A DNA stretch of 64,000 bases from Doryteuthis pealeii (GCA_023376005.1 CM042176.1:10838637-10902636), one strand, 5' to 3'. Positions 20,813 to 31,185 are shown, counted from the first letter of the stretch. Notes: generated by a model not told the origin, from the sequence alone. Translations and numbers: made by a program.

Positions 20813-20975
20813 ATCTACACAACGTTTCGGCGGATGTGCCCTCCGGCTTTCTTCGGGTATTTCTTGTCGTACTCGGGAACCTTCTCTTCGAACTCGAGAA
20901 TCTTCTATTCGAACTCGGGAACCTTCTTGTCGACTTCCGGAGCCTTCAGTTTGAGAAGGTTCCCGAGTCCAAAAG
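20813..20975 (-). repeat. Family Q head with ~24-bp minisatellite
   Basis: Minus-strand CCGAAACGTTGTG end, the GGGCACATCCGCC stem and then repeated TTCCCGAGTTCGAA-type units. The same head is found at 22500-22650, 23130-23435 and 61325-61470. Confidence 0.7.
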
Positions 20976-21189
20976 GATTGAAATTATGAATTTTTGCTAG
21001 TTTATCTTTCATATAATTTTCTGTACTTGTTTACACCTAATAGTAATACAAATCCCTTGGGCACTGGCACAGAAACATGCAACGGATATGTGACCCCGAG
21101 GTCAAACATCTGCGAAAATGACGATTGACATTAGTACCCGATTCTCACAACGAAAAAGAATGACCCTTGACCTCGCGTCTGTCACTCAA

Positions 21190-21617
21190 AAACTTTTTCG
21201 ATTATTATTATTATAGTTTTTCACACCTGCCGTAGCTGGTGGTTCACTGGAGGCTGAGTGACAGCAAGTCTCCTCAGGTCTCCAGGACTCTTCTGGGTAT
21301 TCTAGCCGATCCCAACAGTGCTGTCGTTTGGATGGTCTCAATTCTTCTTCTGATTTCTAGTTCACCCAAATTCTTTTCCAGTGATTTGGGGATTGTTCCA
21401 AGGGCACCAATTACAATTGGTACGACCTTCACCTTCATGTTCCACAGTTTCCCCAGTTCTCTGGCAAGGTCCAGGTATTTGTCTATCTTTTCGCTTTCCT
21501 TCATTTTCACTCGGTGACAGCAAAATCCACGAGATGGCAGGTTCTCTCTTGATCTATTAATACTAGGTCCGGTCTCCTGACCGGGATTAGGTGATCCGTT
21601 TGTATCTTGGAATCCCA
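21190..21617 (-). pseudogene. RLE-type LINE 3' fragment
   Basis: Minus-strand frame 21274-21618 ends KVKVVPIVIGALGTIPK...ARIPRRVLET, the C-terminal block of the family; the preceding catalytic strand is frameshifted. An (ATT)n tract at 21618-21660 borders it. Confidence 0.8.

Positions 21618-21660
<43 letters not shown>
21618..21660. repeat. (ATT)n microsatellite
   Basis: Fourteen ATT units joining the LINE fragment to downstream sequence. Confidence 0.95.
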
Positions 21661-21662
<2 letters not shown>

Positions 21663-21744
21663 CAGATATAAAATACATCCATGAAATACATCTACAAAAA
21701 TACACCTGTAAAGGAAACTTGGATACCAACTTTTATCTAACACT

Positions 21745-21965
21745 CTAACAGTTTTTGGCATTAAGTAACCCACAGGGTTATTATCCATTAAACAAAACAA
21801 ACCGAACCAAACCAAACCAAATAAAGTTAATGAAAATTATTTATACCAATTTGAAGATATAAAGAACTTGAAATATCGAAACCTTTTATCAAAATGACTT
21901 GTTCCGACATTAGATAACTCGGAAAGGGTTGATATGCCGTAAAACAAACAAGCCAAACAAAAACA
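21745..21965 (+). mobile_element. Two SINE tails
   Basis: Tail-like blocks at about 21747-21815 (GGCATTAAGTAACCCACAGG) and 21885-21965 (TCAAAATGACTTGTTCCGAC, GGTTGATATGCCGTAAAAC). The second matches the tail of the 5S-derived SINE but lacks the 5S head. Confidence 0.6.
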
Positions 21966-22054
21966 TTTCTTATTTTGTTTTGTTGTTTTGTTTGCACACC
22001 GTTATATGATATCAACTATTCCTATCTAATACAAATAATTTTCTAACGGATCTA

Positions 22055-22275
22055 TTTGACCCATAGGTGGGACCCTAACAGGTACTACCACTCCAGGGCG
22101 TGGGGTGGATCTGGAAGTAATGGCAATGAAGGAGCACTACACACTCCCCAGATCTCCAGAACTGGATCCAGACTCACCACCAGATGTATTTCGGTGTCAT
22201 ACCCAGTACACCCATTTTTGAGAGTGAGTGGGTGGTAAGTCCCTATAGCCAGCGTATTCTAAGCCTCGTCGACAG
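22055..22275 (-). mobile_element. Element C fragment
   Basis: Matches element C from GGTGGGACCCTAACAGGTAC through CTCCCCAGATCTCCAGAACT; shortened at its far end. Confidence 0.65.
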
Positions 22276-22282
22276 GGCAACC

Positions 22283-22475
22283 ATCGTTTCCTTCCCGCTG
22301 TAAATATTACGGTTGTTAGCAGCAATGAGCCTGTTCAGTACTTAATTGGGTAACCATTTAAGCAACAGCAGGTACTGTAAGCAACATAATTCCTTTGTTT
22401 ATCAAAATGACTTGATTTGGCATTAAATGACCCGAAAAGGGCTGATAAATCAAAAACCATCCAACCAAAAATCTT
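22283..22475 (+). mobile_element. 5S rRNA-derived SINE, decayed head with full tail
   Basis: Head retains GTTAGCAGCAATGAGCCTGT, TCAGTACTTAATTGGGTAAC and CAGGTACTGTAAGCAAC, aligned with the 5S internal promoter and 3' strand. The tail continues with TCAAAATGACTTGATTTGGC, then TTAAATGACCCGAAAAGGG. This copy shows that head and tail belong to one element. Confidence 0.7.
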
Positions 22476-22680
22476 GCAATATTTAGATTTTTCGGGCTGT
22501 TTTCCTCATCCTTATTGTTATATACACAATGTTTCGGCTGATGTGCCCTTCGGCCTTCTTCGATGTTTCTTGTCGAACTTGGGTACCTTCTTGGTCAAAA
22601 GAGTCATTATCGGGGGCCTTCACGGAACTTCAGCTCGGCCCATTTATTTAATCCATTGGGGTAGATTGTTCTCATTCCGT
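22476..22680 (-). repeat. Family Q head fragment
   Basis: TATACACAATGTTTCGGCTG, GATGTGCCCTTCGGCC and two TCTTGTCGAACTTGGG-type units, minus sense. Confidence 0.6.
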
Positions 22681-22732
22681 TAACCATGACCGGGTACAAG
22701 TGTTAAGCTATTTTAAGTATTTGTTATTTTCG

Positions 22733-22830
22733 CCTGTGGCCAGGATTGAACCTGCAACCTCCATGTGATTGTCACTTAGAACTGTATGAACTCAAACCTT
22801 ATATCCGTTGCGCCATGTATCCAAAGGGTA
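22733..22830 (-). mobile_element. tRNA-derived SINE head in family Q
   Basis: Minus strand: A box TGGCGCAACGGATATAAGG and B box GGTTCAATCCTGGCC, in proper order. It abuts GTACATCGGCCGAAACG of family Q. Confidence 0.65.
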
Positions 22831-23435
22831 CATCGGCCGAAACGTTGTGGGCAATAAAGATTAGGACAACAGTCCGAAAAATCTAAATAATACAAATTAT
22901 TAAACCTCATCTCTAAAATTCAGACAAATAGAGATGTGTTGTAAAGAAAAAACCCGAAGAGATTAGAGGGTACATCTGTCGAAACGTTGTGTATATCAGT
23001 GCTTCTTATAGCCGGTCCCCCGTGCAGTACAAAAGCCCGCATGTGCCACACATACTTTTTTGAATATTGTATAGTTTTGAAATACGGTAACATGTATAAT
23101 AAAATTGGAAATGTATTCCTAAAGATATCAACTGGCTGAAATCGCTCGGACTCAGGAACCTTCTTTTCGAACTCGGGAACATTCTTGTCGTAATCGGGAG
23201 CCATCATGGAACTTTGAAGCTAACCCTCTATGGCTCCCGATTACGACAAGAAGGTTCCCGTGTTCGAAAAGAAGGTTCACGAGTTCGAAAGAAGGTTCCC
23301 GAGTCCGAGATGGTTCCCGAGTCCCACAAGAAATACCTGAAGAAGGCCAGAGGCTACATCGGCCGAAACGTTGTACAGATGGCAATGAAGATGGGAACAG
23401 TGGTCCGAATAATACAAATAATAGTTACTGATCAT
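22831..23435. repeat. Family Q heads in inverted arrangement
   Basis: Plus-sense GTACATCGGCCGAAACGTTG at 22830-22850, another at 22975, then inverted minisatellite arms at about 23141-23207 and 23231-23310. A CTGAAGA-A-GGCC...GGCC-GAAAC motif is at 23337-23369. Frames across it (VPEFEKKVPESE-like) are repeat translation. Confidence 0.6.
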
Positions 23436-23833
23436 CGTGTGTGATCTTTATTAACTTTAACATGCCAACATGAATAATTTTTATTCGAAGTTTAACAAAT
23501 TCTTTAATTTTACATACCAGTCCGTGCATTAAGAGCCAAGATGTTGGCCAGACTGGCTGCTTATGTAACGTTACATACAAATACGTTACTCATTCTCCAT
23601 GACCCGCCATTTTGTTTTTATGAATGCTGTTTTTTCTTCAATGGCTGCCATGATGTGGCACGGCCTGCGGAAGAAATCGTTTTGAACACTCATCACGGTG
23701 TGTCATCATCGTTGTTGCCTGTAATGAGTCATGGGTGGCAGTTAGTGTTAAACCAGTTCAGGGATTGATAAAATTATATTCTGGACTGATCCAATCTTTG
23801 CTTCTAGCATTCATTATCTCCCCTTACATTTCC
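23436..23833. other. Intergenic stretch
   Basis: No recognised repeat. A 75-codon frame (23541-23768) shows no known motif and no flanking splice evidence I trust. Confidence 0.4.
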
Positions 23834-24490
23834 CTAGAAGCGGCTACCCAGTGTCGCCTGGGTAGAGCGGGGAAAAGCAAAAACATCTGCTGTATTGATT
23901 TGTTTACTTTTGAGATTTACAAATGCTGGACATTTTTAAGTAGAATTTCAATGCTATTTCTATGTACCGTATTTGACGGCATATAAGACGCACGGGCATA
24001 TAAGACGCACCCCCATTTCAGCAGGTCAGATTCAGGAAAACATTTTTTTTAGTGTATTTAAGCATATATTGTTGAAAACAGTCTAGCTGTGCATTACACG
24101 AGCATTATTTGTTATCCTTGGCATTTCAGTCTCGGAAGACTATAATATAGTTTTTGTGCCCCTGAAGTTACAGCGCCTCCTGTGACTGTAAAGTCCAATG
24201 GGATTCTTATCATTAGTCTCACTTCACCTACGATGTATAAGACGCAGGGCAATTTTTTGAGCCAACATTTTTTTTGGGGAAAAGTACGTCCTATAGGCCG
24301 TCAAATACGGTATATCTTAATTTGTAAATATCTTCGAATATAAATCAAATCTTCATAATTTTTGCTCAAAAAGCAAGAACCGGTGATATTTAATGGGTAT
24401 ATATATTTACTTTATCGTTAATTATTTTATTTTCGTAGCTTCATCAGGACATACATACATACATATATACATACATACACCCTAACTGCC

Positions 24491-24500
<10 letters not shown>
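23834..24500 (-). mobile_element. Family B element, minus strand, split by a MITE
   Basis: Begins CTAGAAGCGGCTACCCAGTG with the terminal hairpin and ends at AACTGCCCTTTATATA. The body resumes seamlessly after the insert at 23967-24310. Confidence 0.65.
23967..24310. mobile_element. TA-target MITE (344 bp) inside family B
   Basis: TIRs CCGTATTTGACGGC at both ends, with subterminal ATATAAGACGCAC motifs. TA flanks both sides (23965-23966, 24311-24312). The interrupted family B sequence is continuous when the insert and one TA are removed. TA duplication fits the Tc1/mariner type. Confidence 0.8.

Positions 24501-24534
<34 letters not shown>
24494..24534. repeat. (TA)n microsatellite
   Basis: Pure TA repeat between two family B copies. 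Confidence 0.95.
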
Positions 24535-24535
<1 letters not shown>

Positions 24536-24536
<1 letters not shown>

Positions 24537-24805
24537 TAGAAGCAGATACTCAGTATCACTTGGATAGAGAGGGCAAAGACGTGGTGTAATGGTTAGCAAG
24601 TTAATCTCGCAGATCCATATCAGGTATATTTTAATTTTTAGATATCTTCGTGAATATAAATCAAATCTTCATAATTTTTGCACAAAAAGCAAGAACATGT
24701 GATATTTAATGGGTATATATATATATATTTACTTTGTCGTTAATTGTTTTATTTTCGTAGTTTCATCTGGACATACATACATACATACATACCAAGTGAC
24801 CTTTG
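24536..24805 (-). mobile_element. Family B element, second minus copy with SINE head
   Basis: CTAGAAGCAGATACTCAG end (decayed hairpin), the ATAAATCAAATCTTCATAAT block and GTTTCATCTGGACATACATA. At 24575-24625 it contains GTGGTGTAATGGTTAGCAAG, the A-box half of the type 2 SINE. Confidence 0.6.
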
Positions 24806-25139
24806 TAAAAAGACCTTGCATTGATCCAGACTGGAGGAGCATCGGGGAAAAAAAAGTGCACAGTCACTCTGAAAAGAAAATCAATGTCTTCTATTTAAAA
24901 TACTAAATGCACAAAAAAAATCAATGCTGTTACTAACTAAATTTTATTGTTTAATTATCTTCACGAATATAAATCAATTCTTCATCAAATGGGATGGAGC
25001 ACTCTATGACGGCCTTTACATACATGTGTGTATTAAAACAGTTAAAATCCCCATCATATTCTGTGGGTGATGATAGCCGAGAGAGTAAACTGTCCGACTG
25101 CTACTGAAACGATCGGATTTCTAACACGGCTGTAGGTAG

Positions 25140-25296
25140 CTCACAAAATGTCTAGCCACACTGAAGAGACTTGATAAGTCGAAACATGTGTCTGTATATG
25201 ACTATATATATATATATGTACATATTATGGTGATAATGAATATATTATTGTTTTTTTCAAATTTCTTAATATTGTCGGATTTATTTTCCACATTTA

Positions 25297-25310
<14 letters not shown>
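25140..25310 (+). mobile_element. Penelope-like repeat end with hammerhead
   Basis: A hammerhead motif (25158-25195) is followed after some 50-110 bases by ATTGTCGGATTTATTTTCCA, a block related to family P near 990 and 57240. Then comes a TA microsatellite. No coding sequence. Confidence 0.5.
25158..25195 (+). ncRNA. Hammerhead ribozyme motif, canonical core
   Basis: Stem I ACA (25158-25160) with TGT (25193-25195), extendable through GTC/GAC after an internal loop. Core CTGAAGA 25161-25167. Stem II GACTT/AAGTC (25168-25172, 25176-25180) abuts both core strands. Core GAA 25181-25183. Stem III ACA/TGT with a 2-base loop (25184-25191), cleavage residue C at 25192. All invariant core residues are present. 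The short stem III matches hammerheads of Penelope-like elements and animal satellites. Confidence 0.7.
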
Positions 25311-25343
<33 letters not shown>

Positions 25344-25405
25344 AAATATTAAAATTTGAAGGCAATACACGCATTGTATTGCCTTGGAATTTTAACATTT
25401 TATAA
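25303..25405. repeat. (TA)n and small foldback
   Basis: TA run 25303-25340, then inverted arms AATTTGAAGGCAATAC / GTATTGCCTTGGAATT around a short loop. Confidence 0.7.
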
Positions 25406-25559
25406 CATACTTAACAATGCTTCAAGCAAATTACCAATTACCAATGTGCAAACCGTTTCGGGGCACATTCTCTCCTGATGAGCCCATGCATTTGTAAACA
25501 TTCTTTATTTTTTTCAATATATCATATTCACACTGTCAGATTAAGTTCCATTTTATTTC

Positions 25560-25566
<7 letters not shown>

Positions 25567-25612
<46 letters not shown>
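25567..25612. repeat. (TA)n microsatellite
   Basis: Pure TA repeat. Confidence 0.95.
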
Positions 25613-25615
<3 letters not shown>

Positions 25616-25654
25616 TAAACAAACAATGTGTTTATTTTTTAGCCGACAATTTTT

Positions 25655-25816
25655 TGAGGATATGTGCTTAATTGAAGTCATACCTAATTTTGAAAATTAA
25701 TTAGTTAATATTGTTTAGCCTTACATTTTGAACATATATGCCCGCCTAAATTCATTAATTATTAACTAATTAATTTTCAAAATTAGGTGTGACTTCAATT
25801 AAGCACATATCCTTCA
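25655..25816. mobile_element. Foldback element related to 56837-56985
   Basis: Arms of about 55 bp (25655-25710, 25761-25816) share TGAGGATATGTGCTTAATTG and its reverse complement. The loop matches 56867-56923 in reverse, but this copy has lost the hammerhead that the 56.9-kb copy keeps. Confidence 0.65.
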
Positions 25817-25826
25817 AATACATACA

Positions 25827-26479
25827 TCTTATTATAATGGAGATTGTGTGTTTTTCTGTCTGTAACCGAAACTATATTACCACTCAAGTCACAATTCTCT
25901 TAGTTATTGGCATCACATTCTCCATGATTTTATTTTTTATCTAAACCTCAATTATTAATACAATTGTCTTACATTATTAATACTGTTAACTATGTCTACA
26001 TATTGAGAACATGCAATTATATTTATATATACAACAAAATAGCGGTTTACAGTGTGAACGGGAAGGCTAATTTGCATATTAATATTAAAAAATCGAATTT
26101 AATAATGTGCTTAGTATTATTGATTTCTAACTGTTTGGTTTTATTTTAATGAATATAAGCAAAAATCTCTTCAATGAATCTTAAATGAAATCCATTAACA
26201 AGATAAAATGACTGTCATTTTATTCTTTACTTCCTCTTATAACTAAATACTTAAATTAAAAAAAATAACAATGAAAGACGAGAGTGATGGAAGAGTAAGT
26301 TTCAGTTGTTCCATTTTTTATTATACTCCCTCTGTTTCAAATCTTTTATTATACTCCCTCTGTTTCAAATCTTTTTATCTGTATTCTTATTTAGTTTCAT
26401 TAGCCTTTCTAATTTAATACAATTTTTTATTACATTAAAACTTAAATACTTGGACCCGGAGGGTGCATATATTTGCTAG
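25827..26479 (+). mobile_element. Non-autonomous Helitron-like element (653 bp)
   Basis: Starts TCTTATTATAATGGAGATTG after A and ends ...TTTGCTAG before T. About 10 bases inside the end lies a hairpin close to GCACCC-GGA-GGGTGC (one arm base changed here). TC start, CTAG end, 3' hairpin and A/T insertion are the marks of Helitrons. No Rep/helicase is encoded. An internal tandem duplication of about 26 bp lies near 26318-26372. Confidence 0.75.
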
Positions 26480-26495
26480 TATATATATATATATA

Positions 26496-26585
26496 TATAC
26501 TTTGTCGTTAATTGTTTTATTTTCGTAGTTTCTTTCGGACATACATACATCCATACATACATACCAACTGCCCTTTATATATGTA
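26496..26585 (-). mobile_element. Family B 5'-end fragment
   Basis: GTTAATTGTTTTATTTTCGT, then CATACATAC repeats and CAACTGCCCTTTATATA, matching other minus-sense family B starts. Confidence 0.6.
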
Positions 26586-26999
26586 TAGATTTGTGTATGT
26601 CATCCTGTTTTTTTCATGTGTCCAATTCTTGCATAAAGTCCCGTTTAGCATTCACGGCCAAACGTGTTCATAGAATTGTAATCCTTTCTTTCGAATTCAT
26701 CTCGTGTGTGAGAGTTTCTCATTATAATAATAATACTTGCCCTTCGTCTCGAATCCATTTCCATTTTAGGGGAGGGCAAAAGACGCAATTTTAAAGATAG
26801 AAAAATAAATAAAAAGATGGATCGAAAACCTCATGTTCTCATGCAAAAAAATTATCATTGCTTCTAAAGTATTGGTGGTTTTTTTTTTTGTTTTTTTTTT
26901 TTGTTGCCGTTTTTTTATAGATCTTTATTCCAAATCTTATTTCGCCTATACGTGTAAAGACTATCTATAGCTCCACTATTTATTGTTCACTCCATTTGA
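26586..26999. other. Intergenic stretch with poly-T
   Basis: No family recognised; contains two poly-T runs near 26880-26915. Confidence 0.45.
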
Positions 27000-27485
27000 G
27001 TTTTTCACATCAGCATTAGCTGATGGCCTTTCACTGGAGTCTGAGTGACAATAAGTCTCCTCAGTTCTCTAGGACTCTTCTGAGTATTCTGGCACATTAC
27101 AGTAATGCAGTAGTCTGGATGGTCTCAATTCATTCTCTGATTTCCAGATCCTCCAGTTTTTTTCCCAATTTTTGGGGGACCGTTCTAAGTGCACCAACTA
27201 CAATTGGTATCACTTTCACTTTTATATTCCACAGCTTTTTCAATTCTCTGGCAAGGTCTAGGTATTTATCCATCTTTTATTATTATTATTATTATTATTA
27301 TTATATTATTATTATTATTATTATTATCATCATCACCCCTTTTGAGTTTTTCACATCAGCATTAGCTGGTGGTATTTCACTGGAGTCTGAGTGACAAGGT
27401 CCACGTATTTGTCCATCTTTTCGTTTTCTTTCAACTTCACCCTGTGATCTGCTGGAACCGCAAAGTCCACCATTTGGCACGTTCT

Positions 27486-27516
<31 letters not shown>

Positions 27517-27575
27517 GTTTGTTAATCAACACTAGGTCTGGTCTCCAGTCTGGAATAGGGTGATCCGTCTTTATT
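27000..27575 (-). pseudogene. RLE-type LINE 3' fragments, two pieces
   Basis: Minus-strand pieces (27000-27275 and 27337-27575) belong to the C-terminal endonuclease block and 3' UTR, separated by a (TTA)n tract at 27279-27330. A poly-T run at 27489-27516 interrupts the second piece. Neither is a readable enzyme. Confidence 0.8.
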
Positions 27576-27839
27576 ATTAAATGGATGCGGTGTCATGGAA
27601 ACATTGTTGAGGCTCCGACCGTGTTCGTAAGTTCGTCCTCGTTCTTTTCTTATTTTATCATAAAAGAGATTCGGTGTCTGCCTGTCTGTAACCGAAACTA
27701 AGTCACTGCTTACGTCACGATATCCTCGGGAATTGCGCAAGTTTATCAATGAGTATTTAATTCATAGTCATGGTCAAATTCATTAATACATAGAGTGAAT
27801 CTTATTTATTAACGATGCCAGTATGAAAATCTGAGTTAG

Positions 27840-28985
27840 ATTTATATCAAAACAACACATGTTATTAGTGTATTTACCTTGCATCCCACGTATGCAGGTA
27901 TGACACAAGGTCGTTAAATGTGGGACCACCCTCGAACCGAATCTCATGGGATGGCAGGTGCAAAAAATGCGTAGATTCCGTCGGCATTCCCCCTCAAGGG
28001 GGGTGGTCTCAGTCATTGGGCAATAAACCCAGCCCTGCCCCTTTAAATCTAGGGGACAGGTGTTGCCTGTGATTACGCCGTTAATATAACACTAATAGTC
28101 CAGTGGCCGAAGCCACCGGACCCACGGATCCCCGGAAGGCCCATGTTATTAGTGGGTATTTAACACGCACCCCACGTGTGCAGGTCAGGCAAAAGGCTCT
28201 ATTAATGTGGGACCACCCACGAGCTGAGACCCATGGGATGGTAGGTGCAAAAAATGCGTTGATACCGTCGGCATTCCCTCTCAAGGGCGCATCTCATGCA
28301 TTGGACAATAAACCTAAAGTAGGTGTTGCCTGGGGGGGTGCCCCCCTGGGATGACGCTGTTAATTATCACTAATAGTCCAGTGGCCGAAGCCACCGGACC
28401 CCAGACCCGAAAGCCGGGTTATTAGTGCGGTATCTACCACGTACCCCACGAGTACGGGTTAGGCACAAGGCCTTATTAATATGGGACCACCCACAAGCCG
28501 TGACTCATGGGTGTCGGGTGCAAAAAATGCGTTGATCCCGTCGGCATTCCCCCTCAAGGGGATGTCTCAGGTACTGGGCAATAAACCCAGCCCTGCCCCT
28601 TTAAATCAAGGGAGCCTTGCCCCCCCCCCCCCGATCAACGCTGTTAATTTACATTAACAAACACAGGCTCCGAAAGGCCCATGTTATGGTATTTGCCTCT
28701 CATCCCACTTATGAGCGTGTGACACAAGGACATTTTTATGTTTGACCACCCACAAGCCGAAGCTCATGGCTGGTAGGCACAAAAAATGCGTTGATCCCGT
28801 CGGCATTCCACTTCAAGGGGGCGCCTCAGGCGCTGGGCAATAAGCCCAGCCTTGCCCCTTTAAATCGAGGGGGCAGGTGTTGCCTGGGGGGATAGCGCCC
28901 TGGGATCAACGCTGTTAATTTATATTAACAAACACTGGCCCCGAAAGGCCCGTGCTATTGATGCGTTTAAAATCCTACAATGTCT
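27840..28985 (+). repeat. GC-rich module, about four tandem copies of ~300 bp
   Basis: Each unit contains CCATGTTATTAGTG, a GACCACCC block, AAAAATGCGTTGATCCCGTC, GCATTCCCCCTCAAGGG and AATAAACCCAGCCCTGCCC. The first two also carry a GTCCAGTGGCCGAAGCCACC hairpin. Open frames here are short and not conserved between units. Confidence 0.8.
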
Positions 28986-29223
28986 CTAATATATCACTAA
29001 TAAATAAAGGTTTACATGTTGTTAATTTGCATATTGGTTTTAACAAAGCCGGGTTTAATAAATAATTACTTGATGTTAATGACCTTTTATTTAATTACCT
29101 TATTCTCCAATGGATTAAAATCAATCCTATGAATGATTTTATATAGAAACCCAATAAGATATAATTGAAATAAGTGTAATCTTTTTATATGCGTTCTTAT
29201 TTAATTTCGTTAGTCTTTCTAAT

Positions 29224-29685
29224 CTATATATTAATACTCGTGTTCCTTAATCTTCCAACCGTTATCATCATGCAACACCCTCTGGTTAAAAATGAGACCG
29301 CCCAAATTGTCCAAAATGAAATGCAAAAAAAATGTAAATCCAGTTTATCTGGTGTTGTTTATCCGCCGAATTCTTATTTTTATGAGTGTCATCACCTCAG
29401 CTAAATAATGGACCATTCCGTTTTAATTTTAAAGAAAGAAAGGAAAGAAAGAGAACATGATATACAGAAAAAATCTAAGAAAGAAAGTATAGTGATGGTG
29501 AGTGCGCGGAAGCGATACACTAATCTGTTTCAATCGATGAAAAGATGAAAGAAGGAAAGAAAAAAAAGAGTGAGAGAGAGTTAAATCAAGATTATTATAC
29601 TTTTCACATATTTCGCAATAGCTCTTAAGTAAACTCATCAAATGTTGTAATAAATAATCATACTGTGATATATCCACAGGCCCTG
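29224..29685. mobile_element. 462-bp insertion in the Helitron, TSD CTAAT
   Basis: The Helitron 3' half is continuous with other copies if this block and one CTAAT (29219-29223 / 29686-29690) are removed. It has no terminal repeats I can see and no tail; an unrecognised 71-codon frame lies at 29189-29404. Confidence 0.6.
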
Positions 29686-29760
29686 CTAATTGAATATATT
29701 TCATTGCATTAAAACTTAAATACTTACACCCAGAGGGCGAATATTCTTGGTAGTACTTAT

Positions 29761-29786
29761 AAGTGATATGATAGTCCCGAAGCGTA

Positions 29787-29817
<31 letters not shown>

Positions 29818-30038
29818 CACGTACAGAGAGAAAGGGGGAGGAGGATGAGGGAGGTAAAGAGAGAATGTGTGAGAAAGGAAAGGAAAATAGAAATAACATG
29901 AGAAAGGAAGAAAGAAAGATAGAAAGAAAGAAAGAAAGAAAGAAACATAGGAAAAGAAGAAAGAAAGAAAGAAACATAGGAAAAGAAAGAAAGAAAGAAC
30001 CTTGGAAAAAGAAGAAAGAAAGAAACCTTGAAAAGAAA

Positions 30039-30069
<31 letters not shown>

Positions 30070-30160
30070 GAAAGAAAGAAAGAAAGAAAGAAACCTAAGG
30101 AAAATATTCAGTAAGAAAGAAAGAAAGTGATATGATAGTCCTGAAGCGTACACACACACA
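29761..30160. repeat. (GAAA)n array between direct repeats
   Basis: AGTGATATGATAGTCC-GAAGCGTACACACAC occurs at about 29762-29793 and 30127-30158 with one mismatch. Between them lie an AC run, GA-rich sequence and a long (GAAA)n array (29862-30125). The Phe/Ser/Leu frames on the minus strand are artefacts of this array. Confidence 0.85.
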
Positions 30161-30161
30161 C

Positions 30162-30164
<3 letters not shown>

Positions 30165-30232
<68 letters not shown>
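30165..30232. repeat. (GA)n microsatellite
   Basis: Pure GA repeat of about 66 bases. Confidence 0.95.
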
Positions 30233-30233
<1 letters not shown>

Positions 30234-31010
30234 TATCAAACAGACGGAGGAGGCTTAGTTACACGGGAGATCAGCGTGCAGCAATTGCCGTTGTGCAGCT
30301 GTCGCTCTGCTCGACTCGCTCTGAATGCACGACAAATACATTGGCGTCGATAGGCTTTACCTCCCACTTCTCCCATTTGCCTCTTTTTCTTTCTTTCTTT
30401 CTTTCTTTGCGCACGCGCACAATCTGCAGCGTCACATCTGTTTACGGGTTTGCATCGCTGGATACAATAGAGAGAGAGGGAGAGAGGGGTGTTCTGATTG
30501 GTTAGTTTAAGAGAGAGAGAGGGGGAGAGAGAGAGAGAAAGAGGGGGTTCTGATTGGTTGGTTTAAGAGAGAGAGATAGAGAGAGAAAGAGAGAGAAGGG
30601 GGGAGGAAGGAAGTTAAACATATGGAAAGAAGACAATGTCAAACAAAGCAAAAAAAGGAGGAGGGGGAGAAAAGGGGAGAGGTTGAGGAAGGGAGGAGGG
30701 AATGGACGTTGTAAAAATTCAACGTGATATTTTTTTCTATTTATTTCATTAAAAACTCGTCACGTTACGATATGACAGTCTCTTTTATCAGTTGAGCCTT
30801 CAATAACAACGAACGATGTACACCGAACTATGGTTAGGAAGACTGTGTAGCGCCAGCCTTTCGACGCTAACAAGAATGCTTGTCTAAATTTTCAAAAATT
30901 CGTTAACAACGATTTAAAGACAAGAGAACATATGGCACATATAACTTCGAATACTTCTAAAATACTTACCTTCTGAACTACAATACTTTAATTTGCCTTT
31001 CAATCAATTA
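30233..31010. other. Intergenic, GA-rich in the middle
   Basis: GA-rich tracts at 30466-30690 and single-copy-looking sequence on either side. A short direct repeat (GTTCTGATTGGTTGGTTTAAG-like) occurs at about 30490 and 30547. No gene recognised. Confidence 0.5.
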
Positions 31011-31018
31011 GTATATAT

Positions 31019-31052
<34 letters not shown>

Positions 31053-31053
<1 letters not shown>

Positions 31054-31185
31054 GATGTTAGGTGTGGCGCTCCCACTCAGACGCAAAAAACAATCTACTT
31101 GGTCTAGCGCTAGTGAAAAGGGTATAGACTCCCTCGCTGATTGGCTGATACCGACTCAAGGCCACCCGACACTTTACTATATTAA
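31053..31185 (+). mobile_element. Type 1 tRNA-SINE, body fragment
   Basis: TTAGGTGTGGCGCTCCCACT, CTAGCGCTAGTGAAAAGGG and GCTGATACCGACTCAAGGCC match the 3' two thirds of the SINE at 43949-44206. Confidence 0.8.

Larger units (their letters stand above)
27648..29753 (+). mobile_element. Helitron-like element (~2.1 kb) with tandem GC-rich modules
   Basis: Starts TCTTATTTTATCATAAAAGA and continues with CTGTCTGTAACCGAAACTA, shared with the other copies. The 3' half (28985-29223, 29691-29753) matches 2270-2588 and ends in a degraded hairpin (CACCCAGAGGGCG) and TTCTTGGTAGT. The middle consists of about four GC-rich modules. A 462-bp insert splits the 3' half. No Rep/helicase frame. Confidence 0.65.

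Noticed and set aside
22733..22830. Possible tRNA gene on the minus strand
   Set aside because: Repeated head in family Q context at three sites; no acceptor stem.
23337..23376. CTGAAGA-A-GGCC...GGCC-GAAAC in family Q as ribozyme
   Set aside because: Stem I and stem III cannot both be formed at adequate length; kept only as a weak relative.
23541..23768. Possible host exon (75 codons)
   Set aside because: No recognised domain, no supporting splice signals I can trust, and length is within chance expectation.
25070..25140. Ser/Leu tRNA-like stretch (GATAGCCGAGAGAGTAAAC)
   Set aside because: B box is too degraded and no relatives are seen here.
25440..25490. Hammerhead-like CTGATGAG with GTTTCGGGGC nearby
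   Set aside because: The two core halves are on opposite strands relative to each other and cannot form one ribozyme.
28103..28354. Frames of 67-83 codons in the GC-rich modules
   Set aside because: Not conserved between the tandem units; they reflect GC-rich composition.
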